From positions 1 through 7,186 of the forward strand of contig OMUX01000281.1 of the NCBI GenBank assembly GCA_900314345.1: DNA of 7,186 bases, given 5' to 3'. A program made the translations under genes and the position numbers. Shown piece after piece: positions 1 through 6,342 of this stretch. This stretch comes from an uncultured Erysipelotrichaceae bacterium. GTDB lineage: Bacteria > Bacillota_I > Bacilli_A > Erysipelotrichales > Erysipelotrichaceae. Under the pieces are notes generated by a model. That model had not been told where the DNA came from and did not search any database. It saw only the letters and a program-made list of their open reading frames with translations. Each line of letters starts with the position of its first letter. The first letter of the stretch is position 1.

Positions 1-353
1 GCTATCCTTCCCAGCTTTCCGGCGGACAGAAACAAAGAGTGGCAATCTGCCGCGCCCTGGAGATGCATCCCAAGGTCATGCTGTTTGATGAACCGACTTC
101 AGCCCTGGATCCGGAAATGGTGCGCGAAGTACTGAACGTGATCCTGGAGCTTGCTGAGGAAGGCATGACCATGGTCATCGTCACTCACGAGATGAGCTTT
201 GCAAGGGCAGTGGCAGACAGGGTGATCTTCCTGGAAGGCGGGAAGATCGAAGAAGAAGCATCGCCTGAGGAATTCTTTGAACACCCGCAGACAAAGCGGG
301 CACAGGAATTCCTGCAGACATTCACCTTCAATAAAGAAAGAAAACAGGATTGA
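1..353 (+). CDS. Polar amino acid ABC transporter ATP-binding protein (3' part only)
   Basis: This is the cytoplasmic ATPase subunit of an amino acid importer; it hydrolyses ATP to drive uptake. The reading frame is open from base 3 to the TGA at 351-353, giving about 116 visible residues. The family is usually about 240 residues long, so the Walker A half lies left of the window. Visible in order are the ABC signature LSGGQKQR (from base 15), Walker B VMLFDEP (75-95), the D-loop SALDPE, and the H-loop histidine in THE (186-188). The spacing and wording are typical of the GlnQ/polar amino acid group. A GTG at 39 lies inside the signature motif and is not a real start. The substrate-binding lipoprotein gene begins 28 bases downstream on the same strand, so the two are very likely co-transcribed. 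The exact amino acid cannot be read from this subunit. Confidence 0.95.
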   Translation, partial: YPSQLSGGQKQRVAICRALEMHPKVMLFDEPTSALDPEMVREVLNVILELAEEGMTMVIVTHEMSFARAVADRVIFLEGGKIEEEASPEEFFEHPQTKRAQEFLQTFTFNKERKQD

Positions 354-381
354 TCCTGAAAGGAAAGGCAAGAAAACGATT

Positions 382-1251
382 ATGAAGAATCTCAATAAGA
401 TTGCAGCAGTATTACTTGCATCAACATTGCTTGCCGCATGCGGTTCATCCAGCACGGCAGCGGCATCTGCTTCATCCGATGCATCATCCACGGTCTACCG
501 CAGTGTGGAGGAGATCAAGAAGGACGGTACGATCAGGATCGGTGTATTCTCTGACAAGGCACCGTTTGGCTATGTAAATGTCAATGGTGAATACGATGGC
601 TACGATGTTTACTTCGCAAACAGGATTGCCAAGGATCTTGGTGTCGAACCGGAGTTTGTCTCCCTGGATCCGGCAGCCCGCATTGATGCGGTCAATACCG
701 GCAAGGTTGACATCACCCTGGCCAACTTCACAGTCACGGATGAGCGTGCAGAGAAGGTGGACTTCGCACTGCCTTACATGAAGGTACAGCTTGGCGTGGT
801 ATCTCCTGATTCCAATGTCATCACGGATGTACAGCAGCTCATTGATAACAATGAAGAGATGATCATTGCCAAGGGAACAACAGCAGAGACATACTTTGAG
901 GACAACTATCCGGATCTCAAGCTGCAGAAGTATGATGCCTACGCAGATGCGTACAATGCACTGCTGGATGGAAGAGGCGCTGCCTTCTCCACGGACAATA
1001 CGGAAGTTCTTGCATGGGCAAAGTCCAATGCAGGATTCACGGTCGGTATTACAGCACTTGGCGACGTGGATACGATCGCTCCGGCTGTTGCCAAAGGAAA
1101 CAGTGATCTACTGAACTGGCTCAATGATGAAATCAAGTCTCTTGGGGAAGAGAACTTCTTCCATGAAGACTATGAGGCAACCCTGCGTCAGGCTTATGGT
1201 GATGACGCAAGCCCTGATGATATCGTTGTTGAAGGCGGGGAAGTGAAATAA
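382..1251 (+). CDS. Amino acid ABC transporter substrate-binding lipoprotein (CjaA-like, possibly cysteine)
   Basis: This 289-residue lipoprotein captures an amino acid outside the membrane and hands it to the importer. I chose the ATG at 382 because it gives a proper lipoprotein signal peptide: positive residues K2 and K6, a hydrophobic core, and lipobox L17-A-A-C20. The longer in-frame start at 277 would lie inside the ATPase gene and bury the signal. A purine-rich AGGAAAGG (361-368) is the likely ribosome binding site, at a slightly long 13-base spacing. A Ser/Ala linker (21-36) leads into a family 3 solute-binding domain (about 43-280). Likely ligand residues by family analogy are R122 (DERAEKVDF, carboxylate) and D205 (STDN, amino group), with G165-T166-T167 nearby. 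The motifs KVDITLANFT and the FFHEDY...EGG tail resemble, from memory, Campylobacter CjaA, which binds cysteine. Family assignment is firm; the ligand is inferred. Confidence 0.95.
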   Translation: MKNLNKIAAVLLASTLLAACGSSSTAAASASSDASSTVYRSVEEIKKDGTIRIGVFSDKAPFGYVNVNGEYDGYDVYFANRIAKDLGVEPEFVSLDPAARIDAVNTGKVDITLANFTVTDERAEKVDFALPYMKVQLGVVSPDSNVITDVQQLIDNNEEMIIAKGTTAETYFEDNYPDLKLQKYDAYADAYNALLDGRGAAFSTDNTEVLAWAKSNAGFTVGITALGDVDTIAPAVAKGNSDLLNWLNDEIKSLGEENFFHEDYEATLRQAYGDDASPDDIVVEGGEVK

Positions 1252-1269
1252 TCAATCATCAATCAAAAT

Positions 1270-1296
1270 GGCATCCGGATTCCGGGTGCCGTTTTT
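1270..1296 (+). terminator. Intrinsic terminator of the ABC transporter operon
   Basis: A 9-bp stem (GGCATCCGG at 1270-1278 with CCGGGTGCC at 1282-1290, one G-U pair) closes a three-base loop and is followed by GTTTTT (1291-1296). It begins 18 bases after the stop codon of the binding protein. Flanking A residues at 1265-1268 can pair with the T tract, so some function on the other strand is possible. Confidence 0.9.
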
Positions 1297-1592
1297 ACGG
1301 TCACAGGAGAACCGGTATCATTGTTTTTCTCTTTCACACAGAGAATTCAGATCAATATCAAGCTCTTCCTTTCCAGAGCAGGAGGCAGGCTTTTCCATTT
1401 TCTTTTTCTGAATCAATTGTTCCAAAGCAGGATTCACCGTTTCCGGTTTGTTTCTTTGCCTTATACCGGGGTGGATATATGTCCATATTCAGCTGGCACA
1501 CAAATACGAAGCTGCAGAGATACGGAAGTAATTTCAGAATGATTGTGAAAGCCTTTTCCTTCTGAACAAGCATAAAAAAGTTATGGTTTCTG
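1297..1592. other. Gene-poor intergenic stretch, no convincing gene
   Basis: About 300 bases of AT-rich sequence lie between the ABC operon terminator and the regulatory dyads of the reductase gene. Short open frames exist on both strands, but none has a ribosome binding site plus a recognisable protein. A small inverted repeat, CCGGT (1443-1447) with ACCGG (1465-1469), has a 17-base spacer. I see no tRNA, no T-box-like or riboswitch-like fold, and no recognisable insertion sequence remnant. It may simply be a long upstream region or the remains of a decayed gene. Confidence 0.5.
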
Positions 1593-1609
1593 TTGTCTGA
1601 AACAGACAA
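1593..1609. promoter_or_regulatory. Perfect 17-bp dyad, candidate operator of the reductase gene
   Basis: TTGTCTGAAACAGACAA is a perfect inverted repeat with 7-bp arms around AAA. It ends about 22 bases before the proposed -10 element, so it sits at or just upstream of the weak -35 region. That is a usual place for an activator, or for a repressor that blocks polymerase. There is no T tract, so a terminator is unlikely. The binding protein is unknown; the downstream PucR-type regulator is one candidate. Confidence 0.5.
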
Positions 1610-1623
1610 ATGAAATCAGATGT

Positions 1624-1645
1624 GCTTGTGCTAGATTTAACAAGC
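1624..1645. promoter_or_regulatory. Inverted repeat flanking the -10 element
   Basis: GCTTGT (1624-1629) and ACAAGC (1640-1645) are perfect complements separated by 10 bases, and the proposed -10 hexamer (1632-1637) lies in the spacer. A dyad that brackets the -10 would suit a repressor site. ACAAGC also occurs at 1566-1571. Arms this short could arise by chance. Confidence 0.35.
1629..1637 (+). promoter_or_regulatory. Candidate extended -10 promoter of the flavoprotein gene
   Basis: TGC-TAGATT matches the extended -10 pattern TGnTATAAT (4 of 6 in the hexamer plus the TG). No good -35 box is present 16-18 bases upstream, as expected for an extended -10 promoter or one dependent on an activator. 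It predicts transcription starting near 1644, giving a leader of about 19 bases that contains the ribosome binding site GAGGG (1651-1655). Confidence 0.4.
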
Positions 1646-1662
1646 AAGTTGAGGGAAAAGAT

Positions 1663-3654
1663 ATGAAGAAGAGTATTGCAGTTCTCATGAGCCTCATGAT
1701 GGCACTGTCTGTCAGTGCCTGCGGCTCTTCCTCTGCAGCATCCAGCAGTGCAGCAGAGACAACAACAGCAGCTTCCGGACTGAGCGGTTCCTACACAGAG
1801 ACCGTCAAAGGAAGAAATGCGGACATGAGTGTCACGACAACATTCACGGACGGAAAGATCACATCCGTGGAAGTCGGGGACAACGAGGAAACAGAAGGCA
1901 TCGGTACCCAGGCCATTGATGATGTGCCTGGCAGGATCGTTGAGGCAAACAGCCTGGCAGTGGATGCGAGCACCGGTGCAACCATCACCAGTGATGCCAT
2001 CAAGGAAGCAGTTGCGGCTGCCATCACAGAGGCAGGCGGTGATCCTGCAGAGTATGGCTATGGCCAGGAGGCCAGTGCTGAAAGCAGCACTGCAGCAGTC
2101 ACTTCCACAAAGGAACTGAGCGCTGATGTCGTTGTTGTCGGTGCGGGCGGTGCAGGTCTTTCTGCAGCACTGACTGCACAGGATGACGGCGCAAGTGTCA
2201 TTCTTCTGGAAAAGGCAGCCAATGTCGGCGGTGTATCCGTCATTGCCGGCGGACCGATGGGTATTGATTCCCAGGATCAGAAGGAAGCCGGCGCAACAGA
2301 CTTCACGGTACAGGATGTGCTGAACTACTGGCAGAGCTATAACTGCTGGATGGACAACGGCCAGCTGTTCTACAACGTATCTTCCAGATCCGGTGAAACC
2401 ATCGACTGGCTGGAGGATGAAGGCATGCTGTTCACATTCGTTGGCAATGCACAGTCTGCCCACAAGGATGGCTATCCGACATACCACATCTTTGAAGATC
2501 AGGACAACAAGGCAGCTTATTTCCAGACTCTGGCTGACAAGTTTGTCTCCCTGGGCGGACAGCTGTACATGGAGACACCGGCTACGGAACTGATCGCTGA
2601 CGGTGACAAGGTGACTGGTGTCAAGGCTTTGTCAGCTGACGGTACAGAATACGATATTTCCTGCAAGGCAGTGGTTCTTGCCACAGGCGGCTTTGCCGGA
2701 AACAAGGAAATGATGGAAGAGAAGATCGGCTGGGATGCTGAGGCATTCACCACAGGCACACAGACCGGTGATGGTGCAACCATGAGCCAGGCCATCGGTG
2801 CCGGTGTGGGCAAGACCATCCAGCAGTGGCATGGTGTGACTTCCTTCTCCGGTATCCAGACAGGCCAGGGCAAGGATGAGATTGCCAAGGCCATCTACAT
2901 GCCGACATCCGTATGGGTGAACCAGAGTGCCGCAAGATTCGCTCCGGAGGATCTGAACTACGATACAGCACTGTGCTCCAACGCAGCTGCTACACAGGGT
3001 GATCATTTCTTCTCCATCATGTCCGATGACATGGTCAAGGCTGTGGAAGAAGGCGGTGCACAGGAGCTTGGTGTTACGATTCCGGTTGCCTATGAACCGA
3101 CCATCCCGATGTTCTCCATTGATGAGCCATGGACAGAGTTCCGTGCAGCACTGGAGGACGGTGTGAACAACGGTCTTGTCTTCAAGGGCAATACGGTTGA
3201 GGAACTGGCTGAGAACATGGGTGTTGACGCAGCTACACTCAAGCAGACCATCGAACAGTACAATGCATACTGCGACAACGGCAAGGATGAAGTCTATGGC
3301 AAGGATGCACAGTATCTGAAGTCTCTTGGCGAAGGCCCTTACTACGCAGTGAAGGCACAGCCGGTATCCCTTGGCGGCATCGGCGGTGTCCTGGTCAACT
3401 CCAACCTGAACGTCATCAAGGATGACGGCAAGGTCATCAACGGACTCTATGCGGCAGGTGCTGATGTCGCAGAGATCTACAACAACAGCTATCCGCTTGT
3501 CGAAGGTGTCACGATGATGATGGCACTGACCGGCGGCAGACTGGCTGGCGAGCAGGCAGCTGCACTTGCCCAGGGCAAGACAGCAGAGGAAGTCAGGAAC
3601 AGCGGCGAGTTCTACAAGGACGGCGAACTGGTCTACACACCGGCTGAAAACTGA
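1663..3654 (+). CDS. Extracytoplasmic FMN/FAD flavoprotein reductase lipoprotein (fumarate/urocanate reductase superfamily, substrate unknown)
   Basis: This 663-residue protein probably passes electrons to an organic acceptor outside the membrane. The start is supported by GAGGG at 1651-1655, 7 bases before the ATG. Order of parts: lipoprotein signal with lipobox V17-S-A-C20; Ser/Ala/Thr linker; FMN_bind domain (about 43-125); second Ser/Ala linker (about 131-150); FAD_binding_2 domain (about 154-635). DASTGAT (101-107) matches the motif in which ApbE attaches FMN covalently, presumably at T107. The FAD Rossmann motif is GAGGAG (160-165), with the acidic end at E183. ATGG (340-343) and GLYAAGAD (594-601) are conserved family elements. 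By eye alignment to Shewanella flavocytochrome c3, the catalytic arginine of TTRD is Y433, the histidine of HTMGG is a glycine near 571, and the NRLGG arginine is replaced near YPLVEG (610-615). It is therefore probably not a fumarate reductase. No haem CxxCH motif is present. The gene stands alone between a promoter region and a terminator. Confidence 0.93.
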   Translation: MKKSIAVLMSLMMALSVSACGSSSAASSSAAETTTAASGLSGSYTETVKGRNADMSVTTTFTDGKITSVEVGDNEETEGIGTQAIDDVPGRIVEANSLAVDASTGATITSDAIKEAVAAAITEAGGDPAEYGYGQEASAESSTAAVTSTKELSADVVVVGAGGAGLSAALTAQDDGASVILLEKAANVGGVSVIAGGPMGIDSQDQKEAGATDFTVQDVLNYWQSYNCWMDNGQLFYNVSSRSGETIDWLEDEGMLFTFVGNAQSAHKDGYPTYHIFEDQDNKAAYFQTLADKFVSLGGQLYMETPATELIADGDKVTGVKALSADGTEYDISCKAVVLATGGFAGNKEMMEEKIGWDAEAFTTGTQTGDGATMSQAIGAGVGKTIQQWHGVTSFSGIQTGQGKDEIAKAIYMPTSVWVNQSAARFAPEDLNYDTALCSNAAATQGDHFFSIMSDDMVKAVEEGGAQELGVTIPVAYEPTIPMFSIDEPWTEFRAALEDGVNNGLVFKGNTVEELAENMGVDAATLKQTIEQYNAYCDNGKDEVYGKDAQYLKSLGEGPYYAVKAQPVSLGGIGGVLVNSNLNVIKDDGKVINGLYAAGADVAEIYNNSYPLVEGVTMMMALTGGRLAGEQAAALAQGKTAEEVRNSGEFYKDGELVYTPAEN

Positions 3655-3670
3655 AGCTTTGATTCTGAAG

Positions 3671-3708
3671 GACAGGGGAAATTCCACAGGGATCTCTCCT
3701 GTCTTTTT
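3671..3708 (+). terminator. Intrinsic terminator of the flavoprotein gene
   Basis: GACAGGGGA (3671-3679) pairs with TCTCCTGTC (3695-3703, one G-U pair) and is followed by TTTTT (3704-3708). The loop can itself fold: ATTCC (3681-3685) pairs with GGGAT (3689-3693, one G-U pair). It starts 16 bases after the stop codon. It makes the reductase a single-gene transcript unless read-through occurs into the regulator. Confidence 0.88.
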
Positions 3709-3715
3709 GTGTATC

Positions 3716-3724
3716 TGCTAATAT
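3716..3724 (+). promoter_or_regulatory. Extended -10 promoter of the PucR-type regulator
   Basis: TGC-TAATAT fits an extended -10 element. Counting from it, position +1 falls at about 3731, exactly the A of the regulator's ATG. No convincing -35 is visible; that region overlaps the terminator stem. The same TGC-TA-n-n-n-T layout is seen at the flavoprotein promoter. Confidence 0.5.
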
Positions 3725-3730
3725 TGTCAT

Positions 3731-4876
3731 ATGAAGGAAAGACTTTTTGATCTCATTGTTTCCTGCCGCACACTGCAGGAATATACAGATGCGGCTGCCA
3801 AGGTGATTCATAATCCGTTCTGGATCATGAACAGTTCCTTTTCATTGCTTGCCTGGTCGCATAACCCTGATACAGAGCGTTATCTGAAGATCTACCGGCA
3901 GAAGAACAATACCGTTGGTCATGTACAGGAATGGATCGACAGCGGACTGTACAGCAGGATTGAGGAAAACGAAAAACCGGTGCGTCTGTATGATGAGGAC
4001 TTTGAGCAGGACCTGATCGTAACGGACATCATGGTAGGCAAACAGCGCAAGGCAAGGGTGACGGTGTTTGCAGAACACCCGGTATCCGATGAAATCATCA
4101 TGGAGCTGTGCAGGGGTGCCTCTGTCTATCTGCGCAATGAGGAACTGTCGGACAATGCAGGTCCAATGGAGTATCTTCTTTCCTCCAGTCTGAACGGAAC
4201 TGTCTTGTCTGAGGAAGAAACAAAGAGAATCCTGAATGAAGCCGGCCTTGCACAGCAGGCAAGGAAATACAGGATTGCCTGTGCAAGGGCAGATATTGAG
4301 AACACGGACCAGCGCATGGCTTCCCAGGCGGCGCTGCTCATGGAAGTAAGAAAGCGGGATCCTGCACTGATCGGTTTGATGTATGGCGGGTATGCGGTAT
4401 TCCTTGAAACAGAGAATCACTTTCTTCATCCATGGCTGACAGATCATTACTCTGCCGGGTACAGCTGGTACTTTGAAAAGACGGATGAGATTTCAGCCAG
4501 GTACAGACAGGCATTGTTTGCTCTTCAGAATGGCCCGGAAAACGAGAATTCCTTTGATTCATGTGCGGAAAGCTATGCCATGTCTCTGCTGGAAAAGGAA
4601 ACGGATCCTCATACACTGATCATGCCTGAAGTACTGGCATGCATGGAATACGACAGGGAATGGAAGACGGAATATTTCCATACCCTTGAGGTATACATGG
4701 CATGCGGGGAATCCAAGGCAGAGACATCAAGAAAACTGATGATCCATCTCAATACGGTGAAGTACCGTCTGAAGCAGATGGAAGATCTGTTTGGTATTGA
4801 TTTTGACAAAGACAGGGAATTACTGCAGCTGTCCATGGCTGTGATGCATTATCTCAATGCATCAGATCAGCTTTGA
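3731..4876 (+). CDS. PucR/CdaR-type helix-turn-helix transcriptional regulator
   Basis: This 381-residue protein is probably a cytoplasmic DNA-binding regulator. The C-terminal part (about 313-375) is a PucR-type helix-turn-helix: a leader helix, then ESKAETSRKLMIHLNTVKYRLKQMEDLFGID, in which the HLNTVKYRL core is diagnostic (I cite it in pieces: S328-L336 and H339-L347). The middle (about 175-285) resembles the GGDEF-like linker region of this family. The N-terminal 140 residues, with NPFWIMNSSFSLLAWS, resemble the small-molecule sensing region of related Bacillota regulators; its ligand is unknown. The ATG at 3731 is the earliest possible start, because an in-frame TAA lies at 3719-3721 and no start codon lies between. 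No Shine-Dalgarno sequence precedes it, so initiation may be leaderless. The family often controls a neighbouring catabolic or transport gene, here plausibly the flavoprotein reductase. Its 3' end overlaps convergent mgtE by 15 bases. Confidence 0.9.
   Translation: MKERLFDLIVSCRTLQEYTDAAAKVIHNPFWIMNSSFSLLAWSHNPDTERYLKIYRQKNNTVGHVQEWIDSGLYSRIEENEKPVRLYDEDFEQDLIVTDIMVGKQRKARVTVFAEHPVSDEIIMELCRGASVYLRNEELSDNAGPMEYLLSSSLNGTVLSEEETKRILNEAGLAQQARKYRIACARADIENTDQRMASQAALLMEVRKRDPALIGLMYGGYAVFLETENHFLHPWLTDHYSAGYSWYFEKTDEISARYRQALFALQNGPENENSFDSCAESYAMSLLEKETDPHTLIMPEVLACMEYDREWKTEYFHTLEVYMACGESKAETSRKLMIHLNTVKYRLKQMEDLFGIDFDKDRELLQLSMAVMHYLNASDQL
4842..4864. repeat. 8-bp perfect dyad at the convergent gene junction
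   Basis: TGATGCAT (4842-4849) and ATGCATCA (4857-4864) are perfect complements with a 7-base loop. The dyad lies in the last codons of the regulator gene and includes the mgtE stop codon. Neither strand has a T tract after it, so it is not a standard intrinsic terminator. It could still stall or protect transcripts from both sides. It could also be chance, within coding sequence. Confidence 0.4.
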
Positions 4877-6208
4877 CAGGAATGCCTTTGCAAGTCCAAG
4901 GAAGATGAAGAAGCCAAGGACATCGGTGGCGGTTGTGACAAAGATGCTGGAGGAGATTGCAGGGTCTGCGTGAAGCTTCTTAAGCACCACCGGCACAAGG
5001 AAGCCGAAGGTTCCTGAAACAACGAGATTTCCGATCATGGCGATGAAGATGATCACGCCTAGCCATGCATTGCCGTATACCAGCCATACAATGATGCCTG
5101 TAACAAGACCGCAGGCTGCACCGTCCACAAGACCAAGCAGGATTTCCTTGAACAAAGGCTTCTTTGCCTTGTCCCATGAGATGTCACCATTGGCAAGATC
5201 ACGTACCAGGATGGACATGGTCTGTGAACCGGCATTGCCGCCCATGCCTGTGACAATGGTCATGGTGGCGGAAAGTGCTACCACCTGGGCGATGGTGGAT
5301 TCAAATGCCTTGACGGTGAAGCTTGCAAGGAAGGCAGTGGCGAGGTTCACCAGAAGCCATGGCAGTCTCAGCCTGATGGATTCCGCAAGTGAAGTATCCA
5401 GGGATTCCTCACCGGAAACACCAGCCATCTGCAGCATATCCTCGTTGGCTTCTTCCTGGATGACATCGATGACGTCATCGACGGTGATGATGCCAAGGAT
5501 CCTGTTGGTGTTGGAGACAACGGGAATGGACTTCAGGTCGTACTTGGAGACAAGGTGTGCCGCTTCTTCCTGGTCTTCTTCCGGCCGTACGGTAATGACA
5601 TGGGTATCTTCAATATCTCTTAAGAGATGATCTTCGGGTTCAGAAAGAAGATCCCGCAGATCGGCACTGCCGGTCAGCTGTCCTGCAGAGTTTGTGACAT
5701 AGATGGTTTCAATGACTTCCGAACGGGCACCGATCTCCCGGATCTTTTTCAGAGCATCGGAAAGTGTCAGGTCTTCACGCAGTGCAATGTACTGCGTGGT
5801 CATGATGCCTCCGGCACTGTCATCCGGATAGTTCAGAAGGTCCGTGATGATCTTCCGGTCGCCGGCCTTCATGAGGTTCAGTACGTCCTTCCGTCTTCCG
5901 ATCGGGAAGTCGGAAAGCATATCGACGATATCATCCTTCTGCATGTAGCCGAAGGCAACCAGCAATCTCTTGTTATCCAGTGTTCTTGCCAGGCGGATTC
6001 TTTGCTTGTCCTCTGCCTGTTCCATGAGGTAGGCAAGGTCATCCTCTTCCATCAAGGAAGTCAGCTTCTGCAGGTCTTCACTGTCCCATTCCTCTGTTTC
6101 CTGGGCAATATCAATCGGTTCATGTTCAGAGAAATAGGTCTGAAGTCTTTCACGGTCTCCTGCTTCACAGATTTCCAGCAGTTCATTCTTCTTTTCTTCT
6201 TCTGACAT
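4862..6208 (-). CDS. mgtE: Magnesium transporter MgtE
   Basis: This 448-residue inner-membrane Mg2+ channel is gated by intracellular magnesium. Parts in order: an acidic N domain of short helical repeats (about 1-130), two CBS domains (about 137-200 and 201-262), a connecting helix, and a five-helix membrane domain (about 283-445). GMGGNAGSQT (321-330) is the hallmark of the family. D429 in TTATDVLGF corresponds to the pore aspartate (D432 in the Thermus enzyme). Length is normal for the family. I chose the ATG at 6208 because GGAGGT (6220-6215) lies 6-7 bases before it; the in-frame ATG at 6232 is upstream of that ribosome binding site and has none of its own. No room exists for a full M-box riboswitch in the short gap to the next gene. 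The 3' end overlaps the convergent regulator gene, and no terminator is visible. Confidence 0.97.
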   Translation of the reverse strand: MSEEEKKNELLEICEAGDRERLQTYFSEHEPIDIAQETEEWDSEDLQKLTSLMEEDDLAYLMEQAEDKQRIRLARTLDNKRLLVAFGYMQKDDIVDMLSDFPIGRRKDVLNLMKAGDRKIITDLLNYPDDSAGGIMTTQYIALREDLTLSDALKKIREIGARSEVIETIYVTNSAGQLTGSADLRDLLSEPEDHLLRDIEDTHVITVRPEEDQEEAAHLVSKYDLKSIPVVSNTNRILGIITVDDVIDVIQEEANEDMLQMAGVSGEESLDTSLAESIRLRLPWLLVNLATAFLASFTVKAFESTIAQVVALSATMTIVTGMGGNAGSQTMSILVRDLANGDISWDKAKKPLFKEILLGLVDGAACGLVTGIIVWLVYGNAWLGVIIFIAMIGNLVVSGTFGFLVPVVLKKLHADPAISSSIFVTTATDVLGFFIFLGLAKAFLSKLI

Positions 6209-6214
6209 GCATGT

Positions 6215-6220
6215 ACCTCC
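6215..6220 (-). promoter_or_regulatory. mgtE ribosome binding site (decides the start)
   Basis: GGAGGT on the - strand lies 6 bases before the ATG at 6208. It falls inside the frame of the longer possible start at 6232, which argues that the shorter start is used. Confidence 0.85.
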
Positions 6221-6234
6221 GGGAGTATGCATTC

Positions 6235-6240
6235 ATTTTA
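6235..6240 (-). promoter_or_regulatory. Candidate -10 element of mgtE
   Basis: TAAAAT on the - strand (5 of 6 to consensus) would start transcription near 6228, leaving a leader of about 20 bases that includes the ribosome binding site. A clear -35 at 16-18 bases is missing; weak TTGATT/TTTGAT sequences lie 14-15 bases upstream. Confidence 0.35.
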
Positions 6241-6245
6241 CTTTG

Positions 6246-6263
6246 CATTTGTAAAATCAAATG
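6246..6263. promoter_or_regulatory. Dyad in the mgtE promoter, candidate operator
   Basis: CATTTG-TAAAAT-CAAATG is a perfect 6-bp inverted repeat with a 6-base centre, placed where the -35 of mgtE should be. It is nested in larger complementarity: ATTTTAC (6235-6241) pairs with GTAAAAT (6251-6257), and TGCATTC (6228-6234) with GAATGCA (6268-6274). The position suits control by a DNA-binding protein. Which one is unknown. Confidence 0.4.
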
Positions 6264-6304
6264 ACAGGAATGCACAAATATTGGGGATTAAGAATCCATG
6301 TGTG

Positions 6305-6342
6305 AAAAAACAGGCGGAAAGGAAAGCAAGAATCATAGCCTG
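6305..6342 (-). terminator. Weak possible terminator of the DUF234 ATPase gene
   Basis: On the - strand CAGGC (6342-6338) can pair with GCCTG (6315-6311), followed by six T residues (6310-6305). The stem is only 5 bp, the loop is 22 bases, and the stem's left arm overlaps the stop region. Termination may be inefficient, which would let the transcript run on into mgtE. Confidence 0.35.

Noticed and set aside
277..381. A longer start for the substrate-binding protein at 277.
   Set aside because: It lies inside the ATPase coding region and would put about 35 charged residues before the lipoprotein signal peptide.
1358..1609. An 83-codon open frame on the - strand in the intergenic region.
   Set aside because: No recognisable domain, no good ribosome binding site, and it overlaps the dyads next to the reductase promoter.
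1610..1666. An 18-codon open frame (MKSDVLVLDLTSKLREKI) whose TGA overlaps the reductase ATG, like a translationally coupled leader peptide.
   Set aside because: It has no Shine-Dalgarno sequence, its start lies upstream of the proposed transcription start near 1644, and it has no run of regulatory codons. It is worth revisiting only if the transcript begins before 1610.
1534..2487. A 317-codon cysteine-rich open frame on the - strand.
   Set aside because: It is an antisense shadow of the flavoprotein gene; its odd Cys/His-rich composition follows from reading the complement of a GC-biased gene.
2632..3687. A 351-codon open frame on the - strand opposite the flavoprotein gene.
   Set aside because: It is the complement of well-supported FAD-domain codons, with no family resemblance of its own.
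5037..5630. A 197-codon open frame on the + strand inside mgtE.
   Set aside because: It is antisense to conserved MgtE membrane and CBS codons, with low-complexity Ser/Thr/Met composition typical of a shadow frame.
6285..6297. GGATT-AAG-AATCC hairpin between the ATPase gene and mgtE.
   Set aside because: It has only a 5-bp stem with no T tract on either strand, so it is not supported as a terminator.
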